A DNA stretch of 64,000 bases from Candidatus Fukatsuia endosymbiont of Tuberolachnus salignus (lineage in GTDB: Bacteria > Pseudomonadota > Gammaproteobacteria > Enterobacterales > Enterobacteriaceae): assembly GCF_964030845.1 (NCBI RefSeq), contig NZ_OZ034983.1, positions 62,001 through 126,000 on the forward strand, read 5' to 3'. The notes beneath the pieces were generated by a model that was given only the letters and a program-made list of their open reading frames with translations, did not search any database and had not been told where the DNA came from. Made by a program: the position numbers and the translations under genes. Shown one piece after another: positions 17,333 to 26,351 of the stretch (within the stretch, counting starts at the first letter, position 1; each line of letters begins with the position of its first letter).

Positions 17333-18874
17333 CTCACTTTTACCCACAACGTTGAATGAAAAATGATTCAGGTGAAATTGGATTATTGGTAGAGTCAATA
17401 GTTAAATCAGGAAACAGGCACATGAAAACAGTAACGGGTAATGGGAATGAGTGGATCCGTGAAGAATTTCATCAAATTGATTTCGGAGATAAACGCCTTA
17501 AAGAGCGTTTTTTTGAAACAGCGGGCTTCTTATCATCAAAAGCGTCAGGTTCAATTTACCCAAGCTGTCATGGTTCCTGGTCACAGGCCAAAGGAGCTTA
17601 TCGATTTTTTAGCAATGAGAGAGTGAGCGAGAGCGCGATATTCCGTACACATTGTGTGCAAACACAAAAACGTCTGGAGGGGCATTCACTGGTTTTTTCT
17701 CTTCAGGACACATCAGAGTTGAACGTTGACTCACATAAAAAGAGAGGGGTTGGGAAGTCTATCTCAAGCCTATCACAAACATAAAATGGGGTTGATGCTT
17801 CATGCAAGTTTGATGGTAACTCAGGAGGGCTTGCCGCTTGGGTTATCCTCGCTTAAATGCGGGTCACGTGTTTCCCGAGAGGAAACCCCTCAGGAAAAAC
17901 AGCGGCGGCTTTATCAATCGACAATGAAAGAAAAAGAAAGTATTAAGTGGATAGAGACCCTCTACGAGACAGCGGCGCGGATACCCAAAGATACCTGCTT
18001 AATCACGCTGGGAGACAGAGAAGCGGATATTTTCGAACTTTTTCGGGTTACAAGCTCACTAAAACCATTTTTTATTATCCGCAACCGGAAAGACAGAAAA
18101 TTTATCGATGAGATGAAAAGGGGAAAAAAACAACGGTGCAAACCGCCTTGTCAAAGACGCCGATTTTAAAAACCATAGCACTCACCCTGCCCAAAAATCA
18201 GCAAAGGGTAGCAAGAACGGCTTATGTGGATATTCGCTCCATTTCAGGCTGGCTCCCCATTAGAAATAGTCTCGTTTATGGGTCTACCAATAAAGACGCT
18301 TCACGGCATATCCATGAAAAGGTTCACGTATCTGCCATCAGTGTTAAAGAACAGCCTCCTCCAGAAGGAGTAGCGCCTGTCGAATGGGTATTATTGACCC
18401 ATTTGACGGCCACTGACGCCTTTGAAGCAGAAGAGAAAGTGAATGGGTATAGACTGAGATGGAAGAGAGAGGAGTTCTTCAACACACTGAAATCAGGATG
18501 TTGTGTTGAACAATGTCGTTTAAATACGGCAACCAAACTAACGAAAATGATCACCCTCAAAAGCATTATCGCCTTCAAACTGATGTATATGACCAAAATG
18601 GCAGCGTTGTGTCCTGAGGCTACCTGCACCGATGTGTTGTCAAAGGTAGAATGGCAAACGCTGTATTGCAGAATACAGACAACAAGCCGCCTTCCCGAGC
18701 ATCCCCCCACAGTGCTTCAGGCAATAACATGGCTGGGTCAATTGGGAGGATTTCTTAACCGACGTGCCGAGGGTTTACCGGGAATAATGTCGCTTTGGCG
18801 AGGGTATGAGATCCTGCAAGAAACTGTGAGATTGTTCATTATTCTTAATAACAAAAATTGTGGGTAAAAGTGAG
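17333..18874 (+). mobile_element. IS4-family (IS50-type) element inserted in IS630 copy 1
   Basis: About 1.54 kb bounded by a perfect 17-bp inverted repeat, CTCACTTTTACCCACAA and its complement. It contains a transposase in three frames. The flanking IS630 sequence on the two sides encodes the same Asp-Leu-Asn-Pro residues with different codons (GACCTGAACCC against GATTTGAATCCC), which is not a clean target duplication. Confidence 0.8.
17422..18867 (+). pseudogene. IS4-family (IS50-like) transposase, broken in three frames
   Basis: Frame 1 (17422-17784) carries WIREEFHQIDFGDKRLKERF and QDTSELN, the first-Asp region. Frame 2 (17726-18169) carries KMGLMLHASLMVTQEGLPLG and LITLGDREADIFEL with the second Asp. 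Frame 3 (18136-18867) carries the Y-R-E signature (NGYRLRWKREEFFNTLKSG) and C-terminal region. Two frameshifts, near 17740 and 18150, separate them. All domains are readable, so decay is recent, but no intact transposase is made from this copy. Confidence 0.8.
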
Positions 18875-18994
18875 ATTTGAATCCCATTGAGAAGAAATGG
18901 GCTCATGCCAAAGCACGGCGTAGAAAAGAGAGGTGTGATGTCGATCACCTGTTTTCCTTCTTTAATTAAGTCATTTTATAACGCCGCTGCTATA

Positions 18995-19306
18995 TGACGT
19001 TATGTTGAAAAAGCCGCTGCGAAAATCGCAGGGCGCAGCGCCTTCTTTAGCATAACGTGCCTTATACGCACCCCCCTCCAGCAGCAGAGCAAGGGGGTAC
19101 CTGACCCAGGAAGACCTCCCCGCTTGAGTAAAAAGAGAAAAGACGCGTTGAGTAGATAACCGCGCAGGGGACGCGCGGGGACCCTCTTCCTTGGCGCCGT
19201 CAAGTCAGAAAACAAATAAAACGCCGGGATGAATAAAAAAAGAGCATGACGTTATGCCCTGCTGGCGCGCTATCACCCCAATATCCATACACCAGAGAAG
19301 GTCTCT
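18995..19306. other. Junction segment between IS630 and the phage tail-fibre gene
   Basis: About 310 bp, GC-richer than its surroundings, with small hairpins (GCTGCGAAAATCGCAG near 19012). No gene was recognised. A purine-rich AGAAGG precedes the tail-fibre ATG. Confidence 0.3.
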
Positions 19307-22114
19307 ATGAACTCCCACGACGTTATGCTTTCTTGGACGGCCGAAGGCGACAAACGCTTGCAGGACGCCTGTGCGTCCGGCAGCAAACTGCAACTCACCC
19401 ACATGGCGTTAGGCAATGCTTCTACGCCCTTATCCATCACAGACCTTAAGCAGGCACAGGAGGTAAGAAATGTCATTTACCAAGCGCCGCTGGAGTGCGT
19501 GACGGTGGACAGGGAAAAGAACAGCGTCATCGGCGAGCTGATCCTACCTGAAAATAAAAAAGAGGAAGCCATCCGCGAAATCGGCGTTTTTGAGCTGGAT
19601 ACCTTAGTGGCCGTGGGGTACTCCTCCTCACCTTATAGACCCGTGCGCCAGGAAGGTGGCGCATTGGTCCAAATGGTACGCCTACCGCTCAATACTATCC
19701 CGGCGTCTGCCATCGAAACTGTGAGCAACGTGATTAACTTCAGGGAGTCGGATACGAGTTACCTTCATGCTGCAGAAAACTTGAAGGATGTGCTCGACAA
19801 AGTTCAGGCTCGCTTGAATCTCGAGTTAGGGACAGCGGCGACTAGAAACGTTGGCACGAATTCCTCTGAATTGATCACCACGGGTGATGCGGATAACCGC
19901 TATCTTAAGGGTTCAGAAAATTTGCTCTCGACCAAGGCAGAATTAAGCAAACTCACTAAGTTTTTTAATCTCTTTGTCGGCGATCCAGATGTGTTGACCT
20001 ACCTTTTGTGATCAGACTTAACGAGTGATCAATTGGAAACCTGGTTGGCGAATGATAGTAATGAAAAAAAGTTCACCCGTCTTTTTACCAGCTCTGTGGC
20101 AATACAGATCATAGTCAGCAACAGTTCTACGTTTGGCATATTGGCCAACAGTACGCGCGCGATAGAGGCGGTAGTAAAGAGCGAGGGTATAACGGCTCTG
20201 GTTACGGCTATGGCTGTGGCGGTGAATTCATCAACTGTGATGGATGGTGTAGCAAGTTCCTTAACAGCAATGACAGCCGTAGCGGCTTCTCAAATTGCCA
20301 TGAATACTGTAGCAACCTCCTCACCAGCCAAAGAAGTCTTACGAAATTCCTCTATAGCCATGGCAGCAATAGGGGCGAACTCAATGGCTACTGCCAAATT
20401 AGCTACTGGCTTAGCGAGCGGACTTAACCCACAAAGCTATGCGGATATGACAGCCGTAGCTGCTTCTCAAATTGCCATGAATGCGGTAGCAACCTCCTCA
20501 CCAGCCAAAGAAGTCTTACGAAATTCCTCTACCGCTATGGCAGCAATAGGGGCGAACTCAATGGCTATTGCTAAACTCGCTACGGGCTTAGCGAGTGGAC
20601 TTAGCCCAGAAAGCTATGCCGATATGACAGCTGTAGCCGCTTCTCAAACCGCCATGGAGGCTGTAGCAACCTCCTCACCAGCCAAAGAAGTCTTACGAAA
20701 TTCCTCTATAGCCATGGCAGCAATAGGGGCGAACTCAATGGCTACTGCCAAATTAGCTACAGGCTTAGCGAGTGGACTTAGCCCAGAAAGCTATGCCGAT
20801 ATGACAGCTGTAGCCGCTTCTCAAACCGCCATGGAGGCTGTAGCAACCTCCTCACCAGCCAAAGAAGTCTTACGAAATTCCTCTATAGCCATGGCAGCAA
20901 TAGGGGAGAACTCAATGGCTACTGCTAAACTCGCTACAGGCTTAGCGAGTGGACTTAACCCACAAAGCTATGCCGATATGACAGCTGTAGCCGCTTCTCA
21001 AATTGCCATGAATGCGGTAGCAACCTCCTCACCAGCCAAAGAAGTCTTACGAAATTCCTCTATAGCCATGGCAGCAATAGGGGCGAACTCAATGGCTATT
21101 GCTAAACTCGCTACAGGCTTAGCGAGTGGACTTAGCCCAGAAAGCTATGCCGATATGACAACTGTAGCCGCTTCTCAAACCGCCATGGAGGCTGTAGCCG
21201 CTTCCTCAACAGCTAGAGAAGTCTTACGAAATTCCTCTACCGCTATGGCAGCAATAGGGGCGAACTCAATGGCTATTGCTAAACTCGCTACAGGCTTAGC
21301 GAGTGGACTTAGCCCAGAAAGCTATGCCGATATGACAGCTGTAGCCGCTTCACAAACGGCCATGGAGGCTGTAGCCGTTTCTCAAATTGCCATGAATGCG
21401 GTAGCCGCTTCACAAACGGCCATGGAGGCTGTAGCCGTTTCTCAAATTGCCATGAATGCTGTAGTCGCTTCACAAACGGCCATGGAGGCTGTAGCCGCTT
21501 CACAAACGGCCATGAATGCGGTAGCAACCTCCTCACCAGCCAAAGAAGTCTTACGAAATTCCTCTATAGCCATGGCAGCAATAGGGGCGAACTCAATGGC
21601 TATTGCTAAACTCGCTACGGGCTTAGCGAGTGGACTTAGCCCAGAAAGCTATGCGGATATGACAGCCGTAGCCGCTTCTCAAACCGCCATGAATGCCTTA
21701 GTTGCTAGTGCAGTGGCGTTGAATGCGATTGTTAAGTCGGAGTTAGCATGCAAAGCACTTGAAACTAAACTCCAGAGCTACCGAGCAGCGGTGTGCAGTG
21801 TTTTGAATGCTGCGTCCTCTAGCTTATTTACTACGCAGTCAAGAGTCCTGGTAGGGGATGGTCAAGTCACGAAGGAGCATGGCGTAAACACTGCAACTAT
21901 CTATATTCCAACAGCTTGTTATGATGATACTCATGCCGGTGATACCGATTTTAGTGTGCATTCACTTCTTTCAGATAATAAGCTTGTTTACATCCCTAGA
22001 CATCCATCAGGAGAAGTCATGGTTTCACAGGGCATTGCTTTACGAGGAGTGCGAGTAAAAGGGGAGGGTAATACGATTGGCCATGTATTTTTTGATGTTT
22101 TCACCGCAGCTTAG
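19307..22114 (+). pseudogene. Phage tail-fibre protein with long repeat array and in-frame TGA
   Basis: The N-terminal ~235 residues (19307-20011) resemble P2-like tail-fibre/collar N-domains that attach to the baseplate (KLQLTHMALGNASTP, REIGVFELDTLVAVGYSSSP). A TGA at 20009-20011 interrupts the frame, which then continues without shift for another ~700 residues: a hinge, a repeat array (20270-21658) and a C-terminal region that begins SSLFTTQSRVLVGDGQV. Either the product is truncated at the fibre base or the TGA is read through. The rest of the phage is absent nearby, so this is an isolated prophage piece within the conjugative element. Confidence 0.72.
20270..21658 (+). repeat. 177-bp coding tandem repeats with a nested 30-bp expansion
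   Basis: Six units of exactly 177 bp (59 residues) start at 20270, 20447, 20624, 20801, 20978 and 21155. Each begins MTAVAASQ (MTTVAASQ in the sixth), runs through SSPAKEVLRNSS (STAREVLRNSS in the sixth) and ends LSPESYAD or LNPQSYAD. A seventh unit (21332-21658) is 150 bp longer, because a 30-bp subunit encoding AVAASQTAME-type decapeptides is repeated five extra times. Units are nearly identical, indicating recent unequal exchange. Confidence 0.95.
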
Positions 22115-22292
22115 TAGAGAAAAATTAGGTTGGTGCCAATTTGGTACTTTTGATTGATCCGGTGGGTTTTGACTCGCTTTTTTCTCATTCAATAGAGCGC
22201 CAAAGGTGCTCCGTGCTGTACTACGGAGGTAGTCTCAACCCGTTTACTGGCTTTTCCGCCTCTTCGTCTGTTTTTTGGGGATACATCTACAA

Positions 22293-22578
22293 TTATTCTC
22301 CTTTTCTGTTTTGAGGAAAATAGAAAGAGATAATGAGTGTGACCAGAGGGAGTGCACCGATCTTAATCAAATCTACTAACGACTCAATCAGTTTATTATC
22401 GGGCATCCATGCTGCTAATAGGACAAGGGTAAGACAGAACACGGCAATGCTAGTTAGCACTTGCTTGGCGAACAATAAGCGATCGGTTTCGGCTCAGCTA
22501 AGTTGATAATTGCTGCTGTCGGCGATCTCAGTAATATCTATCTGCTGATCGTGAGTCTTTTGTTCAAGATCAAAGCGA
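22293..22578 (-). pseudogene. Small two-TM protein gene, truncated and carrying an in-frame TGA
   Basis: The reverse strand reads RFDLEQKTHDQQIDITEIAD, NYQLS, then TGA, then AETDRLLFAKQ. Two hydrophobic segments follow (VLTSIAVFCLTLVLLAAW and IGALPLVTLIISFYF), ending QNRKGE. The open part alone gives 60 residues. The upstream end is cut exactly where a conserved IS end begins (22579). The layout (coiled or polar N-part plus two TM) recalls small phage or membrane-anchor proteins, but no family is claimed. Confidence 0.5.
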
Positions 22579-22620
22579 TAGTAAAATAAGCGTCCTGTTT
22601 TGGTAATAAACACGAGTTTC
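22579..22620. repeat. Isolated IS end, same type as at 15982
   Basis: ATAGTAAAATAAGCGTCCTG here matches ATAGTAAAATAAGCGGTCTG at 15983 apart from two adjacent bases, followed by a shared TTTTGGTAAT. No transposase is attached. It marks an old insertion that truncated the neighbouring gene. Confidence 0.6.
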
Positions 22621-22689
22621 GCACTGTAATCAATGATGGTAAAAAGAGAGTATGAAAAAAGATAAGAATGGTAAATGAGATGTCAGACT

Positions 22690-22848
22690 ATGCCTGTACG
22701 AAAGACCTGGACACCCCGTGTTATAACACCGACTCACAAATATAAAAAGGCGACACAAGAACAGCTGGCTATTCCTAACGTGTTAGCGCGTCAGTTTACT
22801 GTTGCTGCCCCTAATTAGGTTTGGTACGGCGACGTTACCTACATATGA
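22690..22848 (+). pseudogene. IS3-family OrfB fragment
   Basis: A 53-codon frame reads QLAIPNVLARQFTVAAPN, then TAG, then VWYGDVTYI and a stop. The motif LxRQFT...PNxVWxGDxTYI is the start of the integrase core of IS3-type OrfB. Both ends are missing and the Gln before Val-Trp is a stop, so it is a relic. Confidence 0.65.
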
Positions 22849-22980
22849 TTTTTACATTACTCATTATATCCATACTATGGAAAATGAATTTATATTATTT
22901 TTTTAAGAAAAAAGTGAGGAGTGAAATTTAAGTTTAATATCAATGACTTTTATAAAATTCTAATATCAATGGAGTAGATT

Positions 22981-23307
22981 ATGATGCTGTCTATTAAGGC
23001 TGCTGGCATTGCTGTATCTAAAAAATTTAATTACAAAAATAGCGCTCATTGGGTAGGGTTAATGCTTACTTCTATCATAGCACTGTTGGGGATTATCGGT
23101 GTCTCTCAAGCGGTTGATTTAATGGCAGGAGGAAAAGTGACGGTTACGGATACGTTTGGTGCTAGCTCTGCCATCGCTAAGTGGATAATCTTGGCAGAAG
23201 TGATTGTCGGCATTATTACCTTTATCAAAACCAAAAATGTGTTCATGTTGTTTGGTATTGCTGTTGTGATTGTCTTTACCACGATTGGATTTAGTTTGAC
23301 TGTTTGA
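22981..23307 (+). CDS. traA: F-type pilin precursor TraA
   Basis: 108 residues. The mature part aligns with F pilin: DLMAGGKVTVTDTFGASSAI for DLMASGNTTVKATFGKDSSV, then AKWIILAEVIVGIITFIKTK for VKWVVLAEVLVGAVMYMMTK. Signal-peptidase cleavage after VSQA would release a roughly 66-residue pilin with two hydrophobic helices. It heads the tra operon in the usual place before traL. traQ, the F chaperone for pilin insertion, was not seen. Confidence 0.88.
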   Translation: MMLSIKAAGIAVSKKFNYKNSAHWVGLMLTSIIALLGIIGVSQAVDLMAGGKVTVTDTFGASSAIAKWIILAEVIVGIITFIKTKNVFMLFGIAVVIVFTTIGFSLTV

Positions 23308-23333
23308 TTATCTGATTAAATAAGAGGGCGATC

Positions 23334-23642
23334 ATGACGACCGAAGAGGATCTGCAAAAGTACCGTTTCCCGAAAACGCTCAGTGAACCACGTCGGCTAT
23401 TTGGTTTGCCCTATGATGAAGCCCTACCGTCGTTACCGGTTTTTTTATGGGGCATTATGGTTCATCACGCTTTATTTGGGATGGGGATGGCATTGGTAAT
23501 TTGTTTGGGTATTCGCACCGCAAAACGCGGCAAAGGGAGTATGTGGCTGTACAACTTGCTTTACTGGTATTTCCCTGGCTTTCTGTTTCGCCCTGTTTTT
23601 AAAGTGATCCCCGATTCAAGTTTTCGGCAATGGATAAAGTAA
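23334..23642 (+). CDS. traL: TraL, pilus assembly membrane protein
   Basis: 102 residues (F: 91). Typical TraL features: the N-terminal YRFPKTLSEPRRLFGLPYDE, two hydrophobic segments (about 34-60 and 70-92) and RPVFKVIPDSSFRQWIK at the end. TraL is the VirB3-like inner-membrane component of the F-type T4SS. It lies 26 bp after traA and 18 bp before traE. Confidence 0.88.
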   Translation: MTTEEDLQKYRFPKTLSEPRRLFGLPYDEALPSLPVFLWGIMVHHALFGMGMALVICLGIRTAKRGKGSMWLYNLLYWYFPGFLFRPVFKVIPDSSFRQWIK

Positions 23643-23660
23643 CGGATTTAGGAAAATATT

Positions 23661-24227
23661 GTGGAGTTAACAGCACGTCATTCCTCTAATAAAATCATCG
23701 CTGTTACCTTGTTGGTTATTTTTTTAATGCTGATTTTGAGTTTACTATCAACCATTTTACTGGCGGTAGATAATCATGCTCTCAGGCGCCATCAGGAAAA
23801 AATAGTCATCCCCATGGCGTTTAATGCGCCTTTTGCTCTTTCAGAAGCGCTGGCCAGTCCGGCTTATTTACAGATGATGGCGCTGTCATTCATTGCATTG
23901 CGCCTCAATGTGTCACCCGAAACCGTCGATGCCCAGCATCAGTTTTTGCTTTCATTTGCCAAACCCGGCGCCCAAGCTGATTTCAAAATAACGCTGGCTG
24001 AGGAATCCCGAAGAATTAGACAAAATGAAGTCAGTTCAGCGTTCTATCAGACCCGTATTCGTGTTTTTCCTACGGAAAGCATTGTTGAGATCCACGGGGT
24101 ATTAAAAACCTGGATCGGTAACGGTAAGCCCACTTGTGAGCAAAAAAATTATCACCTCAAACTGGATTATGCCGATGGCATGACGCGCATTGTTGCCTTC
24201 TTGGAGAAAACCGATGCGAAAAAATAA
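23661..24227 (+). CDS. traE: TraE, T4SS inner-membrane/periplasmic component
   Basis: 188 residues (F TraE 188). VirB8-like: one N-terminal membrane helix (about residues 13-36), then a periplasmic domain ending YHLKLDYADGMTRIVAFLEK. A GTG start is used after GGAAAATATT. It overlaps the traK start by 14 bp, indicating coupled translation. Confidence 0.86.
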   Translation: MELTARHSSNKIIAVTLLVIFLMLILSLLSTILLAVDNHALRRHQEKIVIPMAFNAPFALSEALASPAYLQMMALSFIALRLNVSPETVDAQHQFLLSFAKPGAQADFKITLAEESRRIRQNEVSSAFYQTRIRVFPTESIVEIHGVLKTWIGNGKPTCEQKNYHLKLDYADGMTRIVAFLEKTDAKK

Positions 24228-24936
24228 CCTTTTGTTCGTTGTTATCATTGCCATCGGCCTGTGTTTTTTTACGACTGCAAAGGCGGTTACTGCATTGCAG
24301 GCAGTGGCTTTACCTGCTGATGGCCAGTTTCAGTTAGCGATTAGCAATAACAATCCTAACTTGATAGGTGTTTTGGGTGATCGTATTGTAGCGATAAACA
24401 GTGCTGCCGGTATGTTGACCGATAAGCGTAATACTGTCGATGGGGCGGTATTGTTTTCTTCTCTCAGTGAAAAGCCCTTTACATTGTATATCGAGACAGA
24501 GCACGAACAGGTTTTTTCTGTCCAGGCGACACCGAGTCAAGGGGCAGGGCGGCGTTATCGCTTGTTAGGTGAGCAACCCGTGGGTCGGCCTGCGGCGAAA
24601 GCCTGGGAAACCGCGCAACCCTATGGATCGTTATTGGTGGAACTGAATAAAGCGGCATTGCGGGGAAATATGCCGGAGCGTTATGCTCAGGCTGATTTGA
24701 CGCAAGCTCGCGCATTGGCACCACTGGGTTTAACCATGACAGCAGAGCAAGCCTGGGTGGGCGATGCATTGCGTGTCATCCGTTATCAGGTGCGCAATCC
24801 TAACACCTATTCGATTCACTTAACCGAGCAGGATTTTTGGCGACCCGGCATTCGTGCCGTGATGTTTACTCAACCGGTCAATCGCTTGTTGCCAGGTGCT
24901 GCATTCTCCCTTTATATCACGACAGACAGGGAGTGA
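24214..24936 (+). CDS. traK: TraK, secretin-like outer-membrane complex component
   Basis: About 240 residues with a signal peptide (MRKNNLLFVVIIAIGLCFFT, then TAKA) and the family pattern of a VirB9-like protein. It forms the outer-membrane core with TraB and TraV. A frame extending 24 bp upstream is read from within traE and lacks a site, so the ATG at 24214 is preferred. Confidence 0.85.
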   Translation: MRKNNLLFVVIIAIGLCFFTTAKAVTALQAVALPADGQFQLAISNNNPNLIGVLGDRIVAINSAAGMLTDKRNTVDGAVLFSSLSEKPFTLYIETEHEQVFSVQATPSQGAGRRYRLLGEQPVGRPAAKAWETAQPYGSLLVELNKAALRGNMPERYAQADLTQARALAPLGLTMTAEQAWVGDALRVIRYQVRNPNTYSIHLTEQDFWRPGIRAVMFTQPVNRLLPGAAFSLYITTDRE

Positions 24937-24938
24937 TT

Positions 24939-26195
24939 ATGACAAATATTAATGCAGGGGTGAAACGTAAACAGATAACCCTGTTTATCACCGTGGTACT
25001 GGGTTTGTCAGCTGTGGCGGGAGTAGGCTGGTATGCCTCTCGGGTATCGATGAAAAATGAGGCTCAACTGTCTTTGATTAAAGCGCCTGCGCCTGATATG
25101 ACGGGGGTCATCAATGCGACCTTTGATGACAAAGTGCAACAAAATGCCATCATCGAATCTCAAGCTGCCACGCAGGCAATACGCCAAGAGATGGCGGCGA
25201 TGCGCCAGCAGATGGATAGCTTATCAAGCCACCGTGAACGCGATCAAAAACGCATCAGCGATCTGGCGCATGAAAATGATCTTTTACAGCGTCAGTTAAC
25301 GGCATTGGACAATGCGCCGCCTGATGAGCCTCTGCCCTCTACTGCGTTCAATCAACAAGGCGTCTCATCTCCTAGCGCGTTCTATCCTGGCATGGGCTCT
25401 GCTCCGCAAGGGCAAATAACGTATGCGCCCATGCCCACGATGCCCAATCCAGGCACGGTAGAAACCACCCGTTTTTCTTATGCTGAGTCGGTGATGAAAC
25501 CCAAACTCCCCTATATCCCGTCAGGGAGTTTTGCGCGATCGCTGGTGATTGAGGGCGCCGATACTAATGCTGCGGTGACTGGTCCACAAAATACGGCACC
25601 GATGCAATTTCGTTTGATCGGAAAAGTACAACTGCCAAATGACCGTGAAGTAGATTTGACCGGCTGTTTTGTTAACGCCGAAGCCTACGGTGATGTTTCT
25701 AGTGAGCGAGCAGAAGTGCGTACGCGCAGCCTGAGTTGCCATCTTGGTGATGACGTCATCGACCAGAAAATTGCAGGTCATGTGAGCTTTATGGGCAAAA
25801 ACGGCATTAAGGGTAATGTGGTGATGCGTAATGGCAAGATCCTAGGTTGGGCGTTTGGCGCCGGCTTTGTGGATGGGATTGGCAAGGGGATTGAAAAGGC
25901 GGCTTCACCCCAGGTTAAATCAGGGGACATCGCCACATTGAGTGCGCGTGATATCGTGCAATCGGGGATGGGCGGGGGGGCGAGTCAGGCCGCCAAAACA
26001 CTGAGTGATTACTACATCAAACGTGCCGAGCAGTATCACGCCGTGATCCCTATTGGTGCAGGCAATGAAGTGACCGTGGTCTTTCAGGAAGGGTTTCAGC
26101 TGGAAACCCAAGAAGAAGTTCGACTGAAAAAGACCAATAAAATACCGCCACCGCCTCATGATGCACTCGGCACACCTATAGCAGGGGCGACATAA
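24939..26195 (+). CDS. traB: TraB, VirB10-like T4SS scaffold; C-terminus supplied by a MITE
   Basis: 418 residues. An N-terminal TM (QITLFITVVLGLSAVAGVGW) is followed by a coiled-coil stretch (about 50-120: QEMAAMRQQMDSLSSHRERD), a Pro-rich linker, and the conserved periplasmic/outer-membrane domain with LTGCFVNAEAYGDVSSERA. TraB spans the envelope and links the two membranes. The last residues, Ile-Ala-Gly-Ala-Thr and the stop, are encoded by the inverted repeat of a 100-bp MITE (26179-26278), so the original C-terminus has been replaced. F TraB is about 475 residues, so a tail is probably lost. ATG at 24939 follows AGGGAG. Confidence 0.88.
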   Translation: MTNINAGVKRKQITLFITVVLGLSAVAGVGWYASRVSMKNEAQLSLIKAPAPDMTGVINATFDDKVQQNAIIESQAATQAIRQEMAAMRQQMDSLSSHRERDQKRISDLAHENDLLQRQLTALDNAPPDEPLPSTAFNQQGVSSPSAFYPGMGSAPQGQITYAPMPTMPNPGTVETTRFSYAESVMKPKLPYIPSGSFARSLVIEGADTNAAVTGPQNTAPMQFRLIGKVQLPNDREVDLTGCFVNAEAYGDVSSERAEVRTRSLSCHLGDDVIDQKIAGHVSFMGKNGIKGNVVMRNGKILGWAFGAGFVDGIGKGIEKAASPQVKSGDIATLSARDIVQSGMGGGASQAAKTLSDYYIKRAEQYHAVIPIGAGNEVTVVFQEGFQLETQEEVRLKKTNKIPPPPHDALGTPIAGAT

Positions 26196-26278
26196 CATGA
26201 TGGCGTTTATTTATAAAAACAGTTTTATATCAATATATTAATGTGAATTACTACAATCAATTTATATAGCCCCTGCTA
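26179..26278. repeat. 100-bp MITE, copy B (at the end of traB)
   Basis: Same length and ends as the element at 17135-17234 (TAGCAGGGGC... / ...GCCCCTGCTA), with TA at 26177-26178 and 26279-26280. Internal sequence is AT-rich and similar to copy A. It lies between traB and traV. Confidence 0.85.
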
Positions 26279-26351
26279 TAACATGATTAACTCACTAAAT
26301 ACATTAAAAGTGGGCGATTTAATCCCGCCGGCAGGGCAATAAGGAGCACGC

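Larger units (their letters stand above)
16494..18966 (+). pseudogene. IS630-family transposase, multiply interrupted
   Basis: The first part (16494-16862) has the HTH region MTYPLKFRQHVLAIKEQEKL and an A8 tract near 16789 where a -1 shift leads into the catalytic part, as in copy 2. The catalytic part reads PIIYVDESGFAHDMPRLYGY and then meets an in-frame TGA (16936-16938) where copy 2 has Ser. It continues QHDWPAKARTNVIG and DIFHAWVTQDLLPKIPQGA, then is cut by the MITE inside the second Asp motif (VIVMD). After the MITE it resumes with SFHKRQDIQ-like sequence, is cut again by the IS4 element, and ends with NPIEKKWAHAKARRR. It is not functional. Confidence 0.8.
16458..18992 (+). mobile_element. 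IS630-family element copy 1, split by a MITE and an IS4-family element
   Basis: Bounded by TA target duplication (16456-16457 and 18993-18994) and related ends (TAGCGTAGGCTGTATAAA... at the left, ...ATTTTATAACGCCGCTGCTA at the right). It is interrupted at 17135-17234 by a 100-bp MITE and at about 17333-18874 by an IS4-family element. The part right of the IS4 element is almost identical to IS630 copy 2 (62604-63481), while the left part is clearly diverged from it. Confidence 0.75.

Noticed and set aside
18324..18710. Minus-strand 128-codon frame inside the IS4-type transposase
   Set aside because: Shadow of the transposase frame on the opposite strand, no family features.
21309..21536. Minus-strand frame in the repeat array
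   Set aside because: A mirror of the repetitive fibre gene; low complexity, no ribosome site.
20270..21658. CRISPR-like regular array
   Set aside because: The repeats are contiguous with no unique spacers and are translated in frame as part of a tail-fibre protein.
24837..24938. Upstream extension of traB
   Set aside because: Read from inside traK in another frame; the ATG at 24939 has a good ribosome site and begins the known TraB-like sequence.
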